Shown here piece after piece: positions 14,291-22,624 of a stretch of DNA of 26,031 nt. Numbering within the stretch: the first letter of the stretch is position 1; each line of letters starts with the position of its first letter. The notes under the pieces were generated by a model. That model ran no database searches, was not told the DNA's origin, and saw nothing but the letters and a program-made list of their open reading frames with translations. This DNA comes from SIG299 sp051880375 (GTDB lineage Bacteria > Bacillota > Clostridia > Lachnospirales > Lachnospiraceae), in contig JBJENV010000027.1 in assembly GCA_051880375.1 (NCBI GenBank), positions 1-26,031 of the forward strand. Direction: 5' to 3'. The position numbers and the translations under genes are program-made.

Positions 14291-16408
14291 TTACTTCTTT
14301 TCAAACAATGCTTTTATGGCGTAGCTGTGTGTCAGCTGAATAGAAACCGTCTGACTGGTTGTATCAGAAAGAATACCGGACGGGTCCTCCCAACCGACGA
14401 AACGGCAGCCGTCTGCCGGAACGGCAGTCAATGTGATAGTGGAGTCTTCAAAATACAGACCGGAAAACGATTCCGATAAATCAAGCAGAGTATGATTGAT
14501 TTGCACGGTTCCAAGGGAGGCGTCGGGAGTTGTAAGCGTCAGTTTTGTCATAATTCCAAGCCCAAAGGCGCGTTTCATAATTCCCGGCATCGCGTTGTAT
14601 CTTCCGTTTAAAAAGGTACGCAGTTCGCTGATTTTATCTGCATAATACTGTTTTCCGTTTTCCTGATAGAGTGCCCATTCCGGACCAAAACGCATTAACG
14701 TATCCGGTACCAGTGTTTCATAAACTGCCGCCATCTCATCCATCGTATCCTTTACGGTGGAAGGGTTAAAGTCAGCATTTCGCATATCACAAAGCGTCAG
14801 AATCAGTTCATTCCGAAAGCGCGGATTCTGATACAGAGAACGGAACAGCTCAATCGGCGCACGGTAGGAGAGCAGTTCTTTCCTTGCGGCAGCGGATACG
14901 GCAGTAATTTTATCGGTAATGTTATCTGTATTGTAGTTGTTTCCGCCGTCATAAATGCCGGTGGAGAAATCGGTATCGTATACCATCATGCGCCAGAGAC
15001 CGTCGCACAGGTCCTCACTTTTATCCGGCGTTCTGACCCGCCACATCCGCCAGTTGTTGTTTTCAAACATGCTGTCCTGATTGTAGACATAAAGTTCGAA
15101 GACACAGTAGTCAAGGAAGGAACCCATATCAAGCAGGGAGCAGGCCTTTGCATAGTTTTCTTCTATCGACATATCGTTTCCGGTGATAAAATCATACATT
15201 TCATAGTAGAGTTCGATGTCTTCGTCCTTGCCATCCTCTATCGCACCACACTTTACGATGACGACGTTATCCTTATCGATGCCATAGTTGTTTTCTATGT
15301 AGTTGTCGCTGTAATCCTCTGTGAGACTGTAGGCACCCCAGTATTCTCCGTTGAGAAATACAACACATGGAGTGGACTGCAATGTTTCAAAGCGACGGTG
15401 GCTGACCAGCTGCTGCAGCAGCGGATCACGGAACTTCGCGTAGTCACAGTCGTTTCCGCCGTTACGCAGAACAAAGGACTTGTATTTTGTCAGAAGCCCG
15501 GTGCCGTCGGAGCGCAGATTGCCCGGAATCAGCTCATATTTGAGTGACTTCGCGCCATATTCTTCTCTTGCTATCAGCTTCAGACTTTTTTGCAGACTGT
15601 TTCGGGAAGCGGCGCCCATAATCCGCAGTCCCATGTCGATTTGAAATTCGGAAACCCCGTCTGCGGAAATGTATTCTACCGATACCGGACGCTCCCATTC
15701 CTTTCCACTGTTTGAAAAGTTGGCGATGTGCTGCCAGCCGGGCAGATTGGCACGGGAAGGGTCTTCGGCCAGCCAGTCTTCGTGCGTTTTTCCAAGTACA
15801 TAGATGCCGGTTTCGAAGTCAAACAGATTCTCCGGTTCCGTAATCAGGGAAATTACAGGAGTCGTTCCGTATTCTTTTTCCTGACTGATTCCGATAAAAT
15901 AGGTGCCATAGGTAACAGGCGTCATGGAACCGTCCGGAAGGAAGGCAACGGCACGGATGATATGTGCCTTTTTTACGTTGTCTTTCGGAACATAGGTGTT
16001 GCCCGCACTGACATCCTTTCTGGCACTAAGAATGTTTCTGGAGGGAGTTTTACCTCGTAAGGTAATCGGTTCCTCATACCGTGTGTCGCCAGCATCCGGT
16101 ATCGTGCCGTCCGTGGTATAGTAAATCGTGGCATCCGGCACGTTACAGGTAAGCGTAAGCTCGAAGGGACTTTCGTAGAAACCGCTCGGCATGCTGAAAA
16201 GGACGCATGGGAGAGAAACGCTTTCGGTCGGAGCAGGCGTATCAATCGGTTCGGTTGGACTTTTTTCCGACTGGTCAGACTTATCCGCATTCTGTGTACA
16301 AGCGGTTAGAAGTCCCAAGAATGTAAAAACGAGGACACAGAGAATGAGCCGGATAAGCTGTGCTCCTTCGTGATAGAATAGTTCATAGTGACGTTTGGCC
16401 TGTTTCAT
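14291..16408 (-). CDS. CotH-kinase-family surface lipoprotein with chitobiase-like and InlB-repeat-like domains
   Basis: A 705-residue exported protein. AAGGAGAG lies seven bases before the ATG. The N-terminus has a hydrophobic segment ending in the lipobox LLTAC (33-37), predicting a lipoprotein anchored at C37, followed by a Ser/Thr/Pro/Glu-rich linker. Next comes a domain like the chitobiase C-terminal repeat (FYESPFELTLTCNVPDATIY, YYTTDGTIPDAGD). The main CotH domain (about 180-590) contains KSFVLRNGGNDCDYAKFRDP, YWGAYSLTEDYSDNYIENNYG and VYDTDFSTG; the last two match the CotH nucleotide and metal-binding motifs. The C-terminus (about 620-705) has a divergent InlB-type repeat ending ADGCRFVGWEDPSG. 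CotH proteins are atypical secreted kinases, first known from spore coats; in Clostridia, lipoprotein versions are common and their targets unknown. The gene is downstream of the AraC regulator on the same strand. Confidence 0.88.
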   Translation of the reverse strand: MKQAKRHYELFYHEGAQLIRLILCVLVFTFLGLLTACTQNADKSDQSEKSPTEPIDTPAPTESVSLPCVLFSMPSGFYESPFELTLTCNVPDATIYYTTDGTIPDAGDTRYEEPITLRGKTPSRNILSARKDVSAGNTYVPKDNVKKAHIIRAVAFLPDGSMTPVTYGTYFIGISQEKEYGTTPVISLITEPENLFDFETGIYVLGKTHEDWLAEDPSRANLPGWQHIANFSNSGKEWERPVSVEYISADGVSEFQIDMGLRIMGAASRNSLQKSLKLIAREEYGAKSLKYELIPGNLRSDGTGLLTKYKSFVLRNGGNDCDYAKFRDPLLQQLVSHRRFETLQSTPCVVFLNGEYWGAYSLTEDYSDNYIENNYGIDKDNVVIVKCGAIEDGKDEDIELYYEMYDFITGNDMSIEENYAKACSLLDMGSFLDYCVFELYVYNQDSMFENNNWRMWRVRTPDKSEDLCDGLWRMMVYDTDFSTGIYDGGNNYNTDNITDKITAVSAAARKELLSYRAPIELFRSLYQNPRFRNELILTLCDMRNADFNPSTVKDTMDEMAAVYETLVPDTLMRFGPEWALYQENGKQYYADKISELRTFLNGRYNAMPGIMKRAFGLGIMTKLTLTTPDASLGTVQINHTLLDLSESFSGLYFEDSTITLTAVPADGCRFVGWEDPSGILSDTTSQTVSIQLTHSYAIKALFEKK

Positions 16409-16501
16409 TGTTTTTCTCTCCTTTCAAATATCTACAGTAATTTGTCGTTAAGACGGAAACATACCCCATAATGTCAGGTATAATAAACAGAAATAAAAGT
16501 C

Positions 16502-17359
16502 TTACACCGGATACACGTTATGGCGGTTATAGCTGTCACGGTATTCACTGGGGGAAAGCCCGGTCACCCTGCGGAATGCATTGGAAAAATTGTGGGCATC
16601 GTCAAAGCCGAGAGAAAAGGCAATCTGTGAAACAGGATGACTTGTTTCGCTTAATTCGGCCTTCGCCCGCTCCATTTTTACCTGAATGATATATTGCTTT
16701 AACGAAATACCCGAGCGCTTTTTAAAAAAGGTCGTCAGGTATTTTTCATTGTATCCGAAATAGTCCGCTACCTGGGATACCTTGAGATTCTCTCCGATAT
16801 GCCAGAAAACATAGTCACGGATATCCTGATAGAGTTGTTCCTTTAAGATGTGGCTTTCGTAGGACGGATAGGTGCGAGCCTGCAGCGAGGCTTCGGCAAG
16901 AATGGCACTGCATAAGTAACGGTTTAAGGTGGCTTCCCGATAGCGGCGGTCGGAGTCCTGCAGCTGCTTCATCAGAATGATGATACGGTCTAAGGAGGCA
17001 AGCGCACCCTGCCTCGGCAGAAGAAGCTGCCCCGGTGTATAGGCAATGTCATCGGAGGTTAGGAGCAGGGCATGGTCGTTTTGCTCCTTATGGTATCCGA
17101 AATGCAGCCAGTAAAAGGAACACTGTGAGGATTTCACACCATGCTGGAAGACAGTCGGGGTCATCAAAAGATATTCACCCGGAAGGACGGTATATTCCTG
17201 CGTGTCATCGGCAATAAAAAGAGTACCCTCTGTAACTACAATAAGCTCATAGTCAGTAAGGTTTCTTGTCAGGTGTATCCATTCGCTGTCCGGGGAAACA
17301 AACTTCCCGCACCAGTGATACGTGAAATCCTTTTCTGTGTCAAAGCTGATAAACTGCAT
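16502..17359 (-). CDS. AraC-family transcriptional regulator with cupin sensor domain
   Basis: A 285-residue regulator. AGGAGGA lies six bases before the ATG. Residues about 20-140 form a cupin-type sugar-sensing domain (IVVTEGTLFIADDTQEYTVL, PGEYLLMTP). Residues about 180-280 form the double helix-turn-helix of AraC/XylS proteins: LKVSQVADYFGYNEKYLTTF, FKKRSGISLKQYI, then VSQIAFSLGFDDAHNFSNAF and TGLSPSEYRDS. It is divergent from a GH127 arabinofuranosidase with 163 bases between start codons. An inverted repeat there overlaps both promoters, so it probably controls that gene and itself in response to an arabinose-type oligosaccharide (inference). The 93 bases downstream, before the CotH-like gene, show no strong terminator and no convincing promoter, so read-through into it is possible. 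Confidence 0.92.
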   Translation of the reverse strand: MQFISFDTEKDFTYHWCGKFVSPDSEWIHLTRNLTDYELIVVTEGTLFIADDTQEYTVLPGEYLLMTPTVFQHGVKSSQCSFYWLHFGYHKEQNDHALLLTSDDIAYTPGQLLLPRQGALASLDRIIILMKQLQDSDRRYREATLNRYLCSAILAEASLQARTYPSYESHILKEQLYQDIRDYVFWHIGENLKVSQVADYFGYNEKYLTTFFKKRSGISLKQYIIQVKMERAKAELSETSHPVSQIAFSLGFDDAHNFSNAFRRVTGLSPSEYRDSYNRHNVYPV

Positions 17360-17382
17360 GGCGCTTCCTCCTGTTAAAAAGA

Positions 17383-17411
17383 ATTATATAACATTTTTAC
17401 ACCTAATACAA
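17383..17411 (-). promoter_or_regulatory. Sigma-A promoter of the AraC-type regulator gene
   Basis: On the minus strand: -35 TTGTAT (complement of 17406-17411), 17-base spacer, -10 TATAAT (complement of 17383-17388). The -35 hexamer is part of the left half of the 17406-17429 inverted repeat. Confidence 0.6.
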
Positions 17412-17429
17412 CCTTTCAAAATGTTGTAT
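17406..17429. promoter_or_regulatory. Inverted-repeat operator between the AraC regulator and GH127
   Basis: ATACAAC (17406-17412) and GTTGTAT (17423-17429) form a perfect 7-base inverted repeat with a 10-base spacer. Each half carries the -35-like TTGTAT of one of the two divergent promoters. Binding by the neighbouring AraC-type protein is inferred from position. Confidence 0.55.
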
Positions 17430-17450
17430 ACAGCGGTCTGACGTTATAAT
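17424..17450 (+). promoter_or_regulatory. Predicted promoter of the GH127 gene
   Basis: Perfect -10 TATAAT (17445-17450). The nearest -35-like hexamer is TTGTAT (17424-17429) at a short 15-base spacing, so the promoter is expected to be weak without an activator. The predicted start near 17457 leaves no room for translation from the upstream ATG at 17463 and supports the start at 17523. Confidence 0.5.
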
Positions 17451-17491
17451 GGAATTAACAGAATGCACTTTGGGGTAAAGTGGTTTGTGAA

Positions 17492-17509
17492 GGGAGCGGA
17501 TACGCTCCC
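17492..17509 (+). other. Leader hairpin next to the GH127 ribosome binding site
   Basis: GGGAGCG (17492-17498) pairs with CGCTCCC (17503-17509) around the loop GATA. It ends two bases before the AAAGGGG ribosome binding site (17512-17518). It may stabilise the mRNA or affect ribosome access. Confidence 0.45.
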
Positions 17510-17522
17510 GGAAAGGGGTACT

Positions 17523-20500
17523 ATGCGAAAGGGAATCAGACATGGAGTGGCATTGCTGCTTGCAGGGACTCTTGCATTTACGAGTGCGGGAGGCGTGAAA
17601 GCGCCTGCATGGGCGGCAGAAAGGAGTACGGTAGAAATGGACTTGACCGGTTTAGAGGAGTTCTCGCTGTCAGCGGTAACTCTGACAGATGACTATCTGG
17701 TGAATGCGTATGCAAAGGAGGCAGCGTATCTGACGTCGTTTGACACGGACAGACTTCTGGCGGGCTTCCGTGATACGGCAGGACTGGACAGTAAGGGCGC
17801 GATCCGCTATGCAGGCTGGGAAAACTCGCTGATCGGCGGACATACACTCGGACATTATCTGACGGCATGCGTACAGGCGTATGAGTCGGCAAATGCAACC
17901 GAGGCAGAGAGAGAGGAACTGCTGACGATTTTGAGTGACTTGGCGGTTGGCTTAAAGGAATGTCAGGATGCCGTCGGCACCGGTTTTATTTTTGGCGCCG
18001 TGGTACGCAACAGAAACAATATCGAGCAGCAGTTTGACAATGTGGAAAAAAATAAAACGAACATCACAACCGAGGCATGGGTGCCGTGGTATACGATGCA
18101 TAAGATTCTGGAAGGACTCGTATCGCTTGCGAATATGACAGCGGCAGACGCTGCGGAGGAAGCAGTAGTTGCTGAAATTAAGGCAACTGCGGCGGAAACG
18201 GTTTCTAAGCTTGCCGACTGGGTCTACGCAAGAACCTCTTCCTGGAGTGCGGCAACAAGAAATACGGTGCTTGGCATTGAGTACGGCGGAATGAATGACT
18301 GCCTGTATGATGTCTACTTAATTACCGGAAAAACCGAGCATTTGGAAGCTGCGCATGCGTTCGACCAGACGGCGCTGTTTGACAAGGTGCTGCATGCCGA
18401 GCCGGGTGCTGATGTGTTAAATAACCTTCATGCCAATACGACGATTCCGAAGTTCCTTGGGGCATTGAAGTGTTATGTCGTCAGCGGCGAGGAAATCTAT
18501 TTTGACTATGCGGAAAAATTCTGGACACTTGTGACAGAGAATCATTCCTATATTACCGGCGGTAACAGTGAATGGGAACATTTCGGTCAGGATAATGTGC
18601 TGGATAACGAGAGAACAAACTGCAACTGCGAAACCTGCAATTCCTACAACATGCTCAAGCTGACGAAGCTGTTGTTCCTGATTACCGGCGATGTTAAGTA
18701 TGCGGACTGGTATGAGAACACGTTCTTTAATTCGATACTTTCTTCGCAGAATCCGGAAACCGGTATGACAACCTATTTCCAGCCGATGGCGAGCGGATAT
18801 TTTAAGGTATACGGGGAGCAGTTTACGAAGTTCTGGTGCTGTACCGGTTCGGGGATGGAAAACTTCACAAAGCTCGGAGAAAGCTTTTACTTCCATAAGG
18901 ACAATCTATTGGTGGTCAATCAGTATCTCTCCTCGGAGCTTAAGGATGAGCGGTTCGGTCTGAAGCAGGAAGCCGGTCTGCCGGAATCCGATACAGTGAC
19001 CTTCACACTGACAAAGGCACTGGATGGAACACTGGCGTTCCGACTTCCGGAATGGCTTGCGGCAGATGCCGTCATTACAGTGGACGGAACCGAAGTAAAC
19101 TATGCAGTGACCGGAGCAGGGGAAGGATGTAACGGCTATGCGGTGTTAGCAGGTAACTATGCTGCAGGAACCACAATCCGGATGACACTTCCGATGGAGG
19201 TACGCGCCTATGCTCTTCCGGACGGAGAAAATACCTATGCATTTCAGTACGGCCCGGTCGTACTCAGCGCGCTTCTTGGAACAGAGGCTATGTTTCAGTC
19301 AACAACCGGTGTGGATGTTTCGATTCCCGGGGAACGTGTACTCAGTGCAGAATATCTGCCTTCAGAAAGCGAAAAAATTACGGTGTTAACCGATACCGTG
19401 GCAGAGTTTATGGAGAATATCAATACCTATCTCGTGCGGGATACGGCTTCGGAGGAGCTGCGTTTTACCCTGCGGAATACCGATGCAAACCTGACCTACG
19501 TGACGCACTACAGCCAGTACAAGGAACGCTACGGAATTTATTTTAAGTTTACGGATGACCATTCGGCACTGGATGCGCAGGCAATTTTAAATGACAAGAC
19601 GGCTACACGCATGGAGGCATACCGTCTGGATACGGTACAGCCGGGCTATGGCCAGTATGAAAACGATGCGCTTCACTGCATGACAGAGAGCGGCGAGGGT
19701 TCTGTAGGCTCGACGGAGAACGGAACGAGCCGTTATGCCAAAAAGAACGGCAGCTTTTCTTATACGATGCTTGTCAATCCTTTGGGATGCGACCTGCTTG
19801 CAACGTTTGACAGTGCGGATAACGGAAAGTCCATCCGTATCACGGCAGGGGATAAGGTGGTATATGAAGCGGTATTGGACAGTGGGGATCACAAGGGCTG
19901 CTACGACATTGTGATTCCGGTTCCCGGCGAGGTGCTTGCATCGGAAGCAAAAAAAATAACCGTAGACGGAAAAGAATACGATGCCGTTACGTTTACCTTT
20001 GCAGGCGTGAACAATGAGCAGTCTGCGGCATTGTGTGAATTTTTATATACCATGCAGAAAATGAGTGATGATACGAAACCGGTTTCCGTAACCGCAGATA
20101 CCGGAGCACTTTACTATAGCGAAAGCAGAAGCCGCTATCTGCTTAAAGTAACGGAGGATACAAAAGAGGTTACCGTTTCGGCAGAGCTTCCGTCGAAGTA
20201 TGCTTATATAGAAGCGGACGGTGTCGTCAGCGAGGAGGAAAAGCTTGTTTTTCCGGTAAATGACTCACTTTATACCGGTTATATGCTCCGGATTTATGCG
20301 GAGAACCATCAGGATTATCAAGATTACAGCTTTGTGATTCAGCGGGGCGAGGCACCGGAAACGGAAACCACGGGCACCCTTGCTTATTTTGTAGACTGCG
20401 GCGACCATGATGTGACGACCGTGTCGGCGGGAGATTCCTTCGGAACGCATCAGTCCGTGACCGAGCAGCTGTACGGGGTCGACGCCGGTACCGGTTACTT

Positions 20501-21221
20501 CTGGGGACTGGCGGATGATGCAGAGGACCGGTATAACGGTTCTAAAATCAGTGACGGTCTGTACACTGCAAATACCTGGTGCTATGAATTCAATGCGTTA
20601 AAGGATGGTCTGGATAAGACAGCAACGAACCGTTATACAAAGAACCAGTACGAGTCGGGAATTCCGAGGCATCTGGATTATCTGTTTGAACTGGAGGATG
20701 GCACCTATAGCGTGACCGTAGGCTTTGCGGACCCTTGGGGCTGTTCAAAGAAGCCGTCGCTTTATGCATATTACGGTGAGGAAAACGAGCAGCTTCTTGC
20801 AGAAAAGATTGAAGTGGCAGATGAGACGGTAACCTGTGAGGTGACGGTGACGGGCGGAATGCTTTCGCTGAATCTGCGCAGCGAAGATAAGGCAATTAAT
20901 ATTACGCATATTGAAATTGAGCCGCTTAAGGTGCAGGAAGCCGAAGAGGACTATGTATTTGTATCCGGTGGGCTGCCTGCGGCGAATCCGGACACGGGCG
21001 CAAATGTGGCTGCGGATACGGGTGCAGAAAGGGACAAGGACACAGTCGAAGGCACGGAGAAAAAGGAAGACGAAGCAGAAGTAAAAACCGGGGCAGAGGC
21101 AGGAACGCAGGCGAAAGCCGGAAGCGGCTTTGCGTGGATTCTGACAGCAGTCGGAGCTGCAGCCGTGATAGTCGCAGGGATAGTGGTTGTATTTGCCAAG
21201 AGAAGAAAAAATAAGAAATAG
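17523..21221 (+). CDS. GH127 beta-L-arabinofuranosidase, secreted, multi-domain and membrane-anchored
   Basis: A 1232-residue surface enzyme predicted to release beta-L-arabinofuranosyl residues from plant glycans or hydroxyproline-rich glycoproteins. ATG 17523 gives a signal peptide (MRKGIRHGVALLLAGTLAFT, then AWA-AE); an ATG at 17463 is open but lacks a ribosome binding site. The catalytic (alpha/alpha)6 domain (about 40-560) has the GH127 zinc/thiolate set: E370 and C372 in NCNCETCNSYN and the C439-C440 pair in FWCCTGSG, matching Glu338, Cys340, Cys417 (nucleophile) and Cys418 of Bifidobacterium HypBA1 (from memory). Then come beta-sandwich domains, a cadherin-like segment (about 870-960) and a malectin-like carbohydrate-binding region (about 970-1135). 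The tail is low-complexity and acidic with a degenerate LPAANPDTG, then a transmembrane helix (AWILTAVGAAAVIVAGIVVV) and RRKNKK. There is no standard LPXTG motif next to the helix. No transporter genes are adjacent. Confidence 0.92.
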   Translation: MRKGIRHGVALLLAGTLAFTSAGGVKAPAWAAERSTVEMDLTGLEEFSLSAVTLTDDYLVNAYAKEAAYLTSFDTDRLLAGFRDTAGLDSKGAIRYAGWENSLIGGHTLGHYLTACVQAYESANATEAEREELLTILSDLAVGLKECQDAVGTGFIFGAVVRNRNNIEQQFDNVEKNKTNITTEAWVPWYTMHKILEGLVSLANMTAADAAEEAVVAEIKATAAETVSKLADWVYARTSSWSAATRNTVLGIEYGGMNDCLYDVYLITGKTEHLEAAHAFDQTALFDKVLHAEPGADVLNNLHANTTIPKFLGALKCYVVSGEEIYFDYAEKFWTLVTENHSYITGGNSEWEHFGQDNVLDNERTNCNCETCNSYNMLKLTKLLFLITGDVKYADWYENTFFNSILSSQNPETGMTTYFQPMASGYFKVYGEQFTKFWCCTGSGMENFTKLGESFYFHKDNLLVVNQYLSSELKDERFGLKQEAGLPESDTVTFTLTKALDGTLAFRLPEWLAADAVITVDGTEVNYAVTGAGEGCNGYAVLAGNYAAGTTIRMTLPMEVRAYALPDGENTYAFQYGPVVLSALLGTEAMFQSTTGVDVSIPGERVLSAEYLPSESEKITVLTDTVAEFMENINTYLVRDTASEELRFTLRNTDANLTYVTHYSQYKERYGIYFKFTDDHSALDAQAILNDKTATRMEAYRLDTVQPGYGQYENDALHCMTESGEGSVGSTENGTSRYAKKNGSFSYTMLVNPLGCDLLATFDSADNGKSIRITAGDKVVYEAVLDSGDHKGCYDIVIPVPGEVLASEAKKITVDGKEYDAVTFTFAGVNNEQSAALCEFLYTMQKMSDDTKPVSVTADTGALYYSESRSRYLLKVTEDTKEVTVSAELPSKYAYIEADGVVSEEEKLVFPVNDSLYTGYMLRIYAENHQDYQDYSFVIQRGEAPETETTGTLAYFVDCGDHDVTTVSAGDSFGTHQSVTEQLYGVDAGTGYFWGLADDAEDRYNGSKISDGLYTANTWCYEFNALKDGLDKTATNRYTKNQYESGIPRHLDYLFELEDGTYSVTVGFADPWGCSKKPSLYAYYGEENEQLLAEKIEVADETVTCEVTVTGGMLSLNLRSEDKAINITHIEIEPLKVQEAEEDYVFVSGGLPAANPDTGANVAADTGAERDKDTVEGTEKKEDEAEVKTGAEAGTQAKAGSGFAWILTAVGAAAVIVAGIVVVFAKRRKNKK

Positions 21222-21223
21222 TC

Positions 21224-21252
21224 TTGCAAAATAAAGTAATGTAATTTATAGT
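21224..21252 (+). promoter_or_regulatory. Predicted promoter of the CapA-family gene
   Basis: -35 TTGCAA (21224-21229), 17-base spacer, -10 TATAGT (21247-21252), directly after the GH127 stop. The predicted start near 21259 lies just before the hairpin at 21263. Confidence 0.45.
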
Positions 21253-21262
21253 ATTAATCATC

Positions 21263-21310
21263 AAAAGGAATATTCTGAGTCTTGGTTACCGGTCGGGATA
21301 TTCCTTTTTT
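21263..21310 (+). terminator. Intrinsic terminator between GH127 and the CapA-family gene
   Basis: AAAAGGAATAT (21263-21273) pairs with ATATTCCTTTT (21298-21308), followed by TT, giving a T6 run; the 24-base loop is unstructured apart from ACCGGT. It would end the GH127 transcript. It finishes 16 bases before the next start codon, so any transcript starting upstream must pass it: it is either a leader attenuator or an insulator that leaves the CapA-family gene weakly expressed. Confidence 0.75.
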
Positions 21311-21326
21311 ATGAGGAAGAGACTTT

Positions 21327-22544
21327 ATGAAACGAGAACGCAGCTTATTACTTTTAACAATACTTACTTTGGCGATATGTGCAGGTTCTGCCTTGATTTC
21401 CGTACTGTTTCCGGACTCCGCGCCGACAGACGGGGTATCCTTACAGACGGAAAGCAACTTTGTCCCGACCGTGGTACCTACTCTGACCCCAACACCTACA
21501 CCGGAACCAACACCGACGCCGACGCCAACGCCAACCCCGACGCCAACACCAACACCAACACCTACACCGACGCCAACTCCGGTGATACTGGAACTGACGA
21601 TCAGCGCCGTAGGGGATGTGACGCTTGGAAGAAACCAGAAAGCAACCTATTCCAACTCCTTTGATGAGTACTACGATTTGTACGGTGCGGATTACTTTTT
21701 GCAGCATGTGAAGGAACTGTTTGAGACAGACTCCTTTACGGTTGTCAATCTGGAAGGAACACTGACGAATTCCGATAATATCAGGAAACCGAAAGAATGG
21801 AACCATAAGGGACGACCGGAATATGCGGAAATTCTGACGCGTGCGTCCGTAGAGGCAGTCAGTCTCGGAAATAATCACATTATGGATTATCAGGAGGAAG
21901 GGGTTGCCGATACGATACAGAATGTCGCGGAAGCAGGGCTTACCTATGCATTAAGCGGGCCGTGGGGGAACCATTACGGACTGTATGAAACTGCGGAAGG
22001 CATCCGAATCGGAATGGTGTCGGTCAACGAATACTATGACGGAAGTTCCGTTTACCCATATTTAGAGGAAGGACTGGCAGAGCTTCGTGAGGCGGGAGCC
22101 GATCTGGTACTTGCCTTGACACACTGGGGCGGAGACAAGACGCATGTGATAGAAAAAGACCAGTATGAGATGGGACATTGGTGCATTGATGCAGGCTATG
22201 ATCTGGTGCTTGGCTGTCATCCGCATGTCATCCAGGGAATCGAATGCTATCAGGGAAAGTACATTGTATACAGCATGGGTAATTTCTGTTATGGCGGAAA
22301 TAAAAATCCGGCAGATAAGGATTCCATGATTTTTCAGCAGACCTTTACGTTTGTGGACGGAGTGCTGCAGGAGGAAACAAAAATCCGTGCAGTTCCGTGC
22401 CGGCTGTCTTCTGTCACGTCTAAGAATGACTATTGTCCGATACTGCTTGACGGAGAAGAGGCCGAGGAGTGGGTGAAGCACCTGAATGAGTATTCGGAAG
22501 AATTCGGACTCGTATTTGATGCGCAGGGATATCCGGTGCAGTAA
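21327..22544 (+). CDS. CapA-family (poly-gamma-glutamate synthesis-type) metallophosphatase-fold protein with (TP)n linker
   Basis: A 405-residue exported or membrane-tethered protein. GAGGAAGAG (21313-21321) precedes ATG 21327. Residues 7-27 form a hydrophobic signal/anchor (LLLLTILTLAICAGSALISV). A Thr-Pro linker spans residues 54-85. The CapA domain (about 89-385) has the family motifs ISAVGDVTLGR, VVNLEGTLT, SLGNNHIMDY, ALTHWGGDK, GCHPHVIQGIE and YSMGNFCYGG, the metal-site residues of the calcineurin-like fold. CapA/PgsA proteins take part in poly-gamma-glutamate capsule synthesis, but most clostridial members are of unknown substrate and no capB/capC genes are present. The Pro-rich spacer suggests that the domain is held away from the membrane within the wall. 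Confidence 0.9.
   Translation: MKRERSLLLLTILTLAICAGSALISVLFPDSAPTDGVSLQTESNFVPTVVPTLTPTPTPEPTPTPTPTPTPTPTPTPTPTPTPTPVILELTISAVGDVTLGRNQKATYSNSFDEYYDLYGADYFLQHVKELFETDSFTVVNLEGTLTNSDNIRKPKEWNHKGRPEYAEILTRASVEAVSLGNNHIMDYQEEGVADTIQNVAEAGLTYALSGPWGNHYGLYETAEGIRIGMVSVNEYYDGSSVYPYLEEGLAELREAGADLVLALTHWGGDKTHVIEKDQYEMGHWCIDAGYDLVLGCHPHVIQGIECYQGKYIVYSMGNFCYGGNKNPADKDSMIFQQTFTFVDGVLQEETKIRAVPCRLSSVTSKNDYCPILLDGEEAEEWVKHLNEYSEEFGLVFDAQGYPVQ
21486..21581 (+). repeat. Hexanucleotide-like repeat encoding a Thr-Pro linker
   Basis: Ninety-six bases of ACN-CCN codon pairs encode 32 residues of alternating Thr-Pro with a single Glu-Pro interruption. The codons vary (ACA, ACG, ACC; CCA, CCG, CCT, CCC), so the peptide repeat is selected rather than being a recent DNA slippage product, though the last half is more uniform. 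Confidence 0.85.
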
Positions 22545-22554
22545 CATATTGCGG

Positions 22555-22616
22555 TAGCATGTTATCAATAGCGTGCTACCAATAGCATACTGCCAGTAGC
22601 GTGCTGTTAATAGCAA
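22555..22616. repeat. 14-bp tandem repeat, about 4.4 copies
   Basis: Units at 22555, 22569, 22583 and 22597, then a partial one at 22611, follow the consensus TAGCRTGYTRYCAA. Alternate units resemble each other (TAGCGTGCT at 22569 and 22597). The first two units also form a hairpin: GGTAGCATG (22553-22561) with CGTGCTACC (22572-22580). It lies directly after the CapA-family stop codon. Units are far too short and unspaced for CRISPR. Confidence 0.75.
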
Positions 22617-22624
22617 TAACTTTG

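Noticed and set aside
16409..16501. Separate promoter for the CotH-like gene
   Set aside because: TATTAT and CATTAT stretches exist on the minus strand but no -35 hexamer stands at a proper distance, so I could not support a promoter there.
17463..17522. Upstream ATG at 17463 as the GH127 start
   Set aside because: It has no ribosome binding site, lies about six bases from the predicted transcription start and would put 20 polar residues before the signal peptide.
22555..22616. CRISPR-like array
   Set aside because: The repeats are 14 bp, degenerate and directly adjacent without unique spacers, and no cas genes are present.
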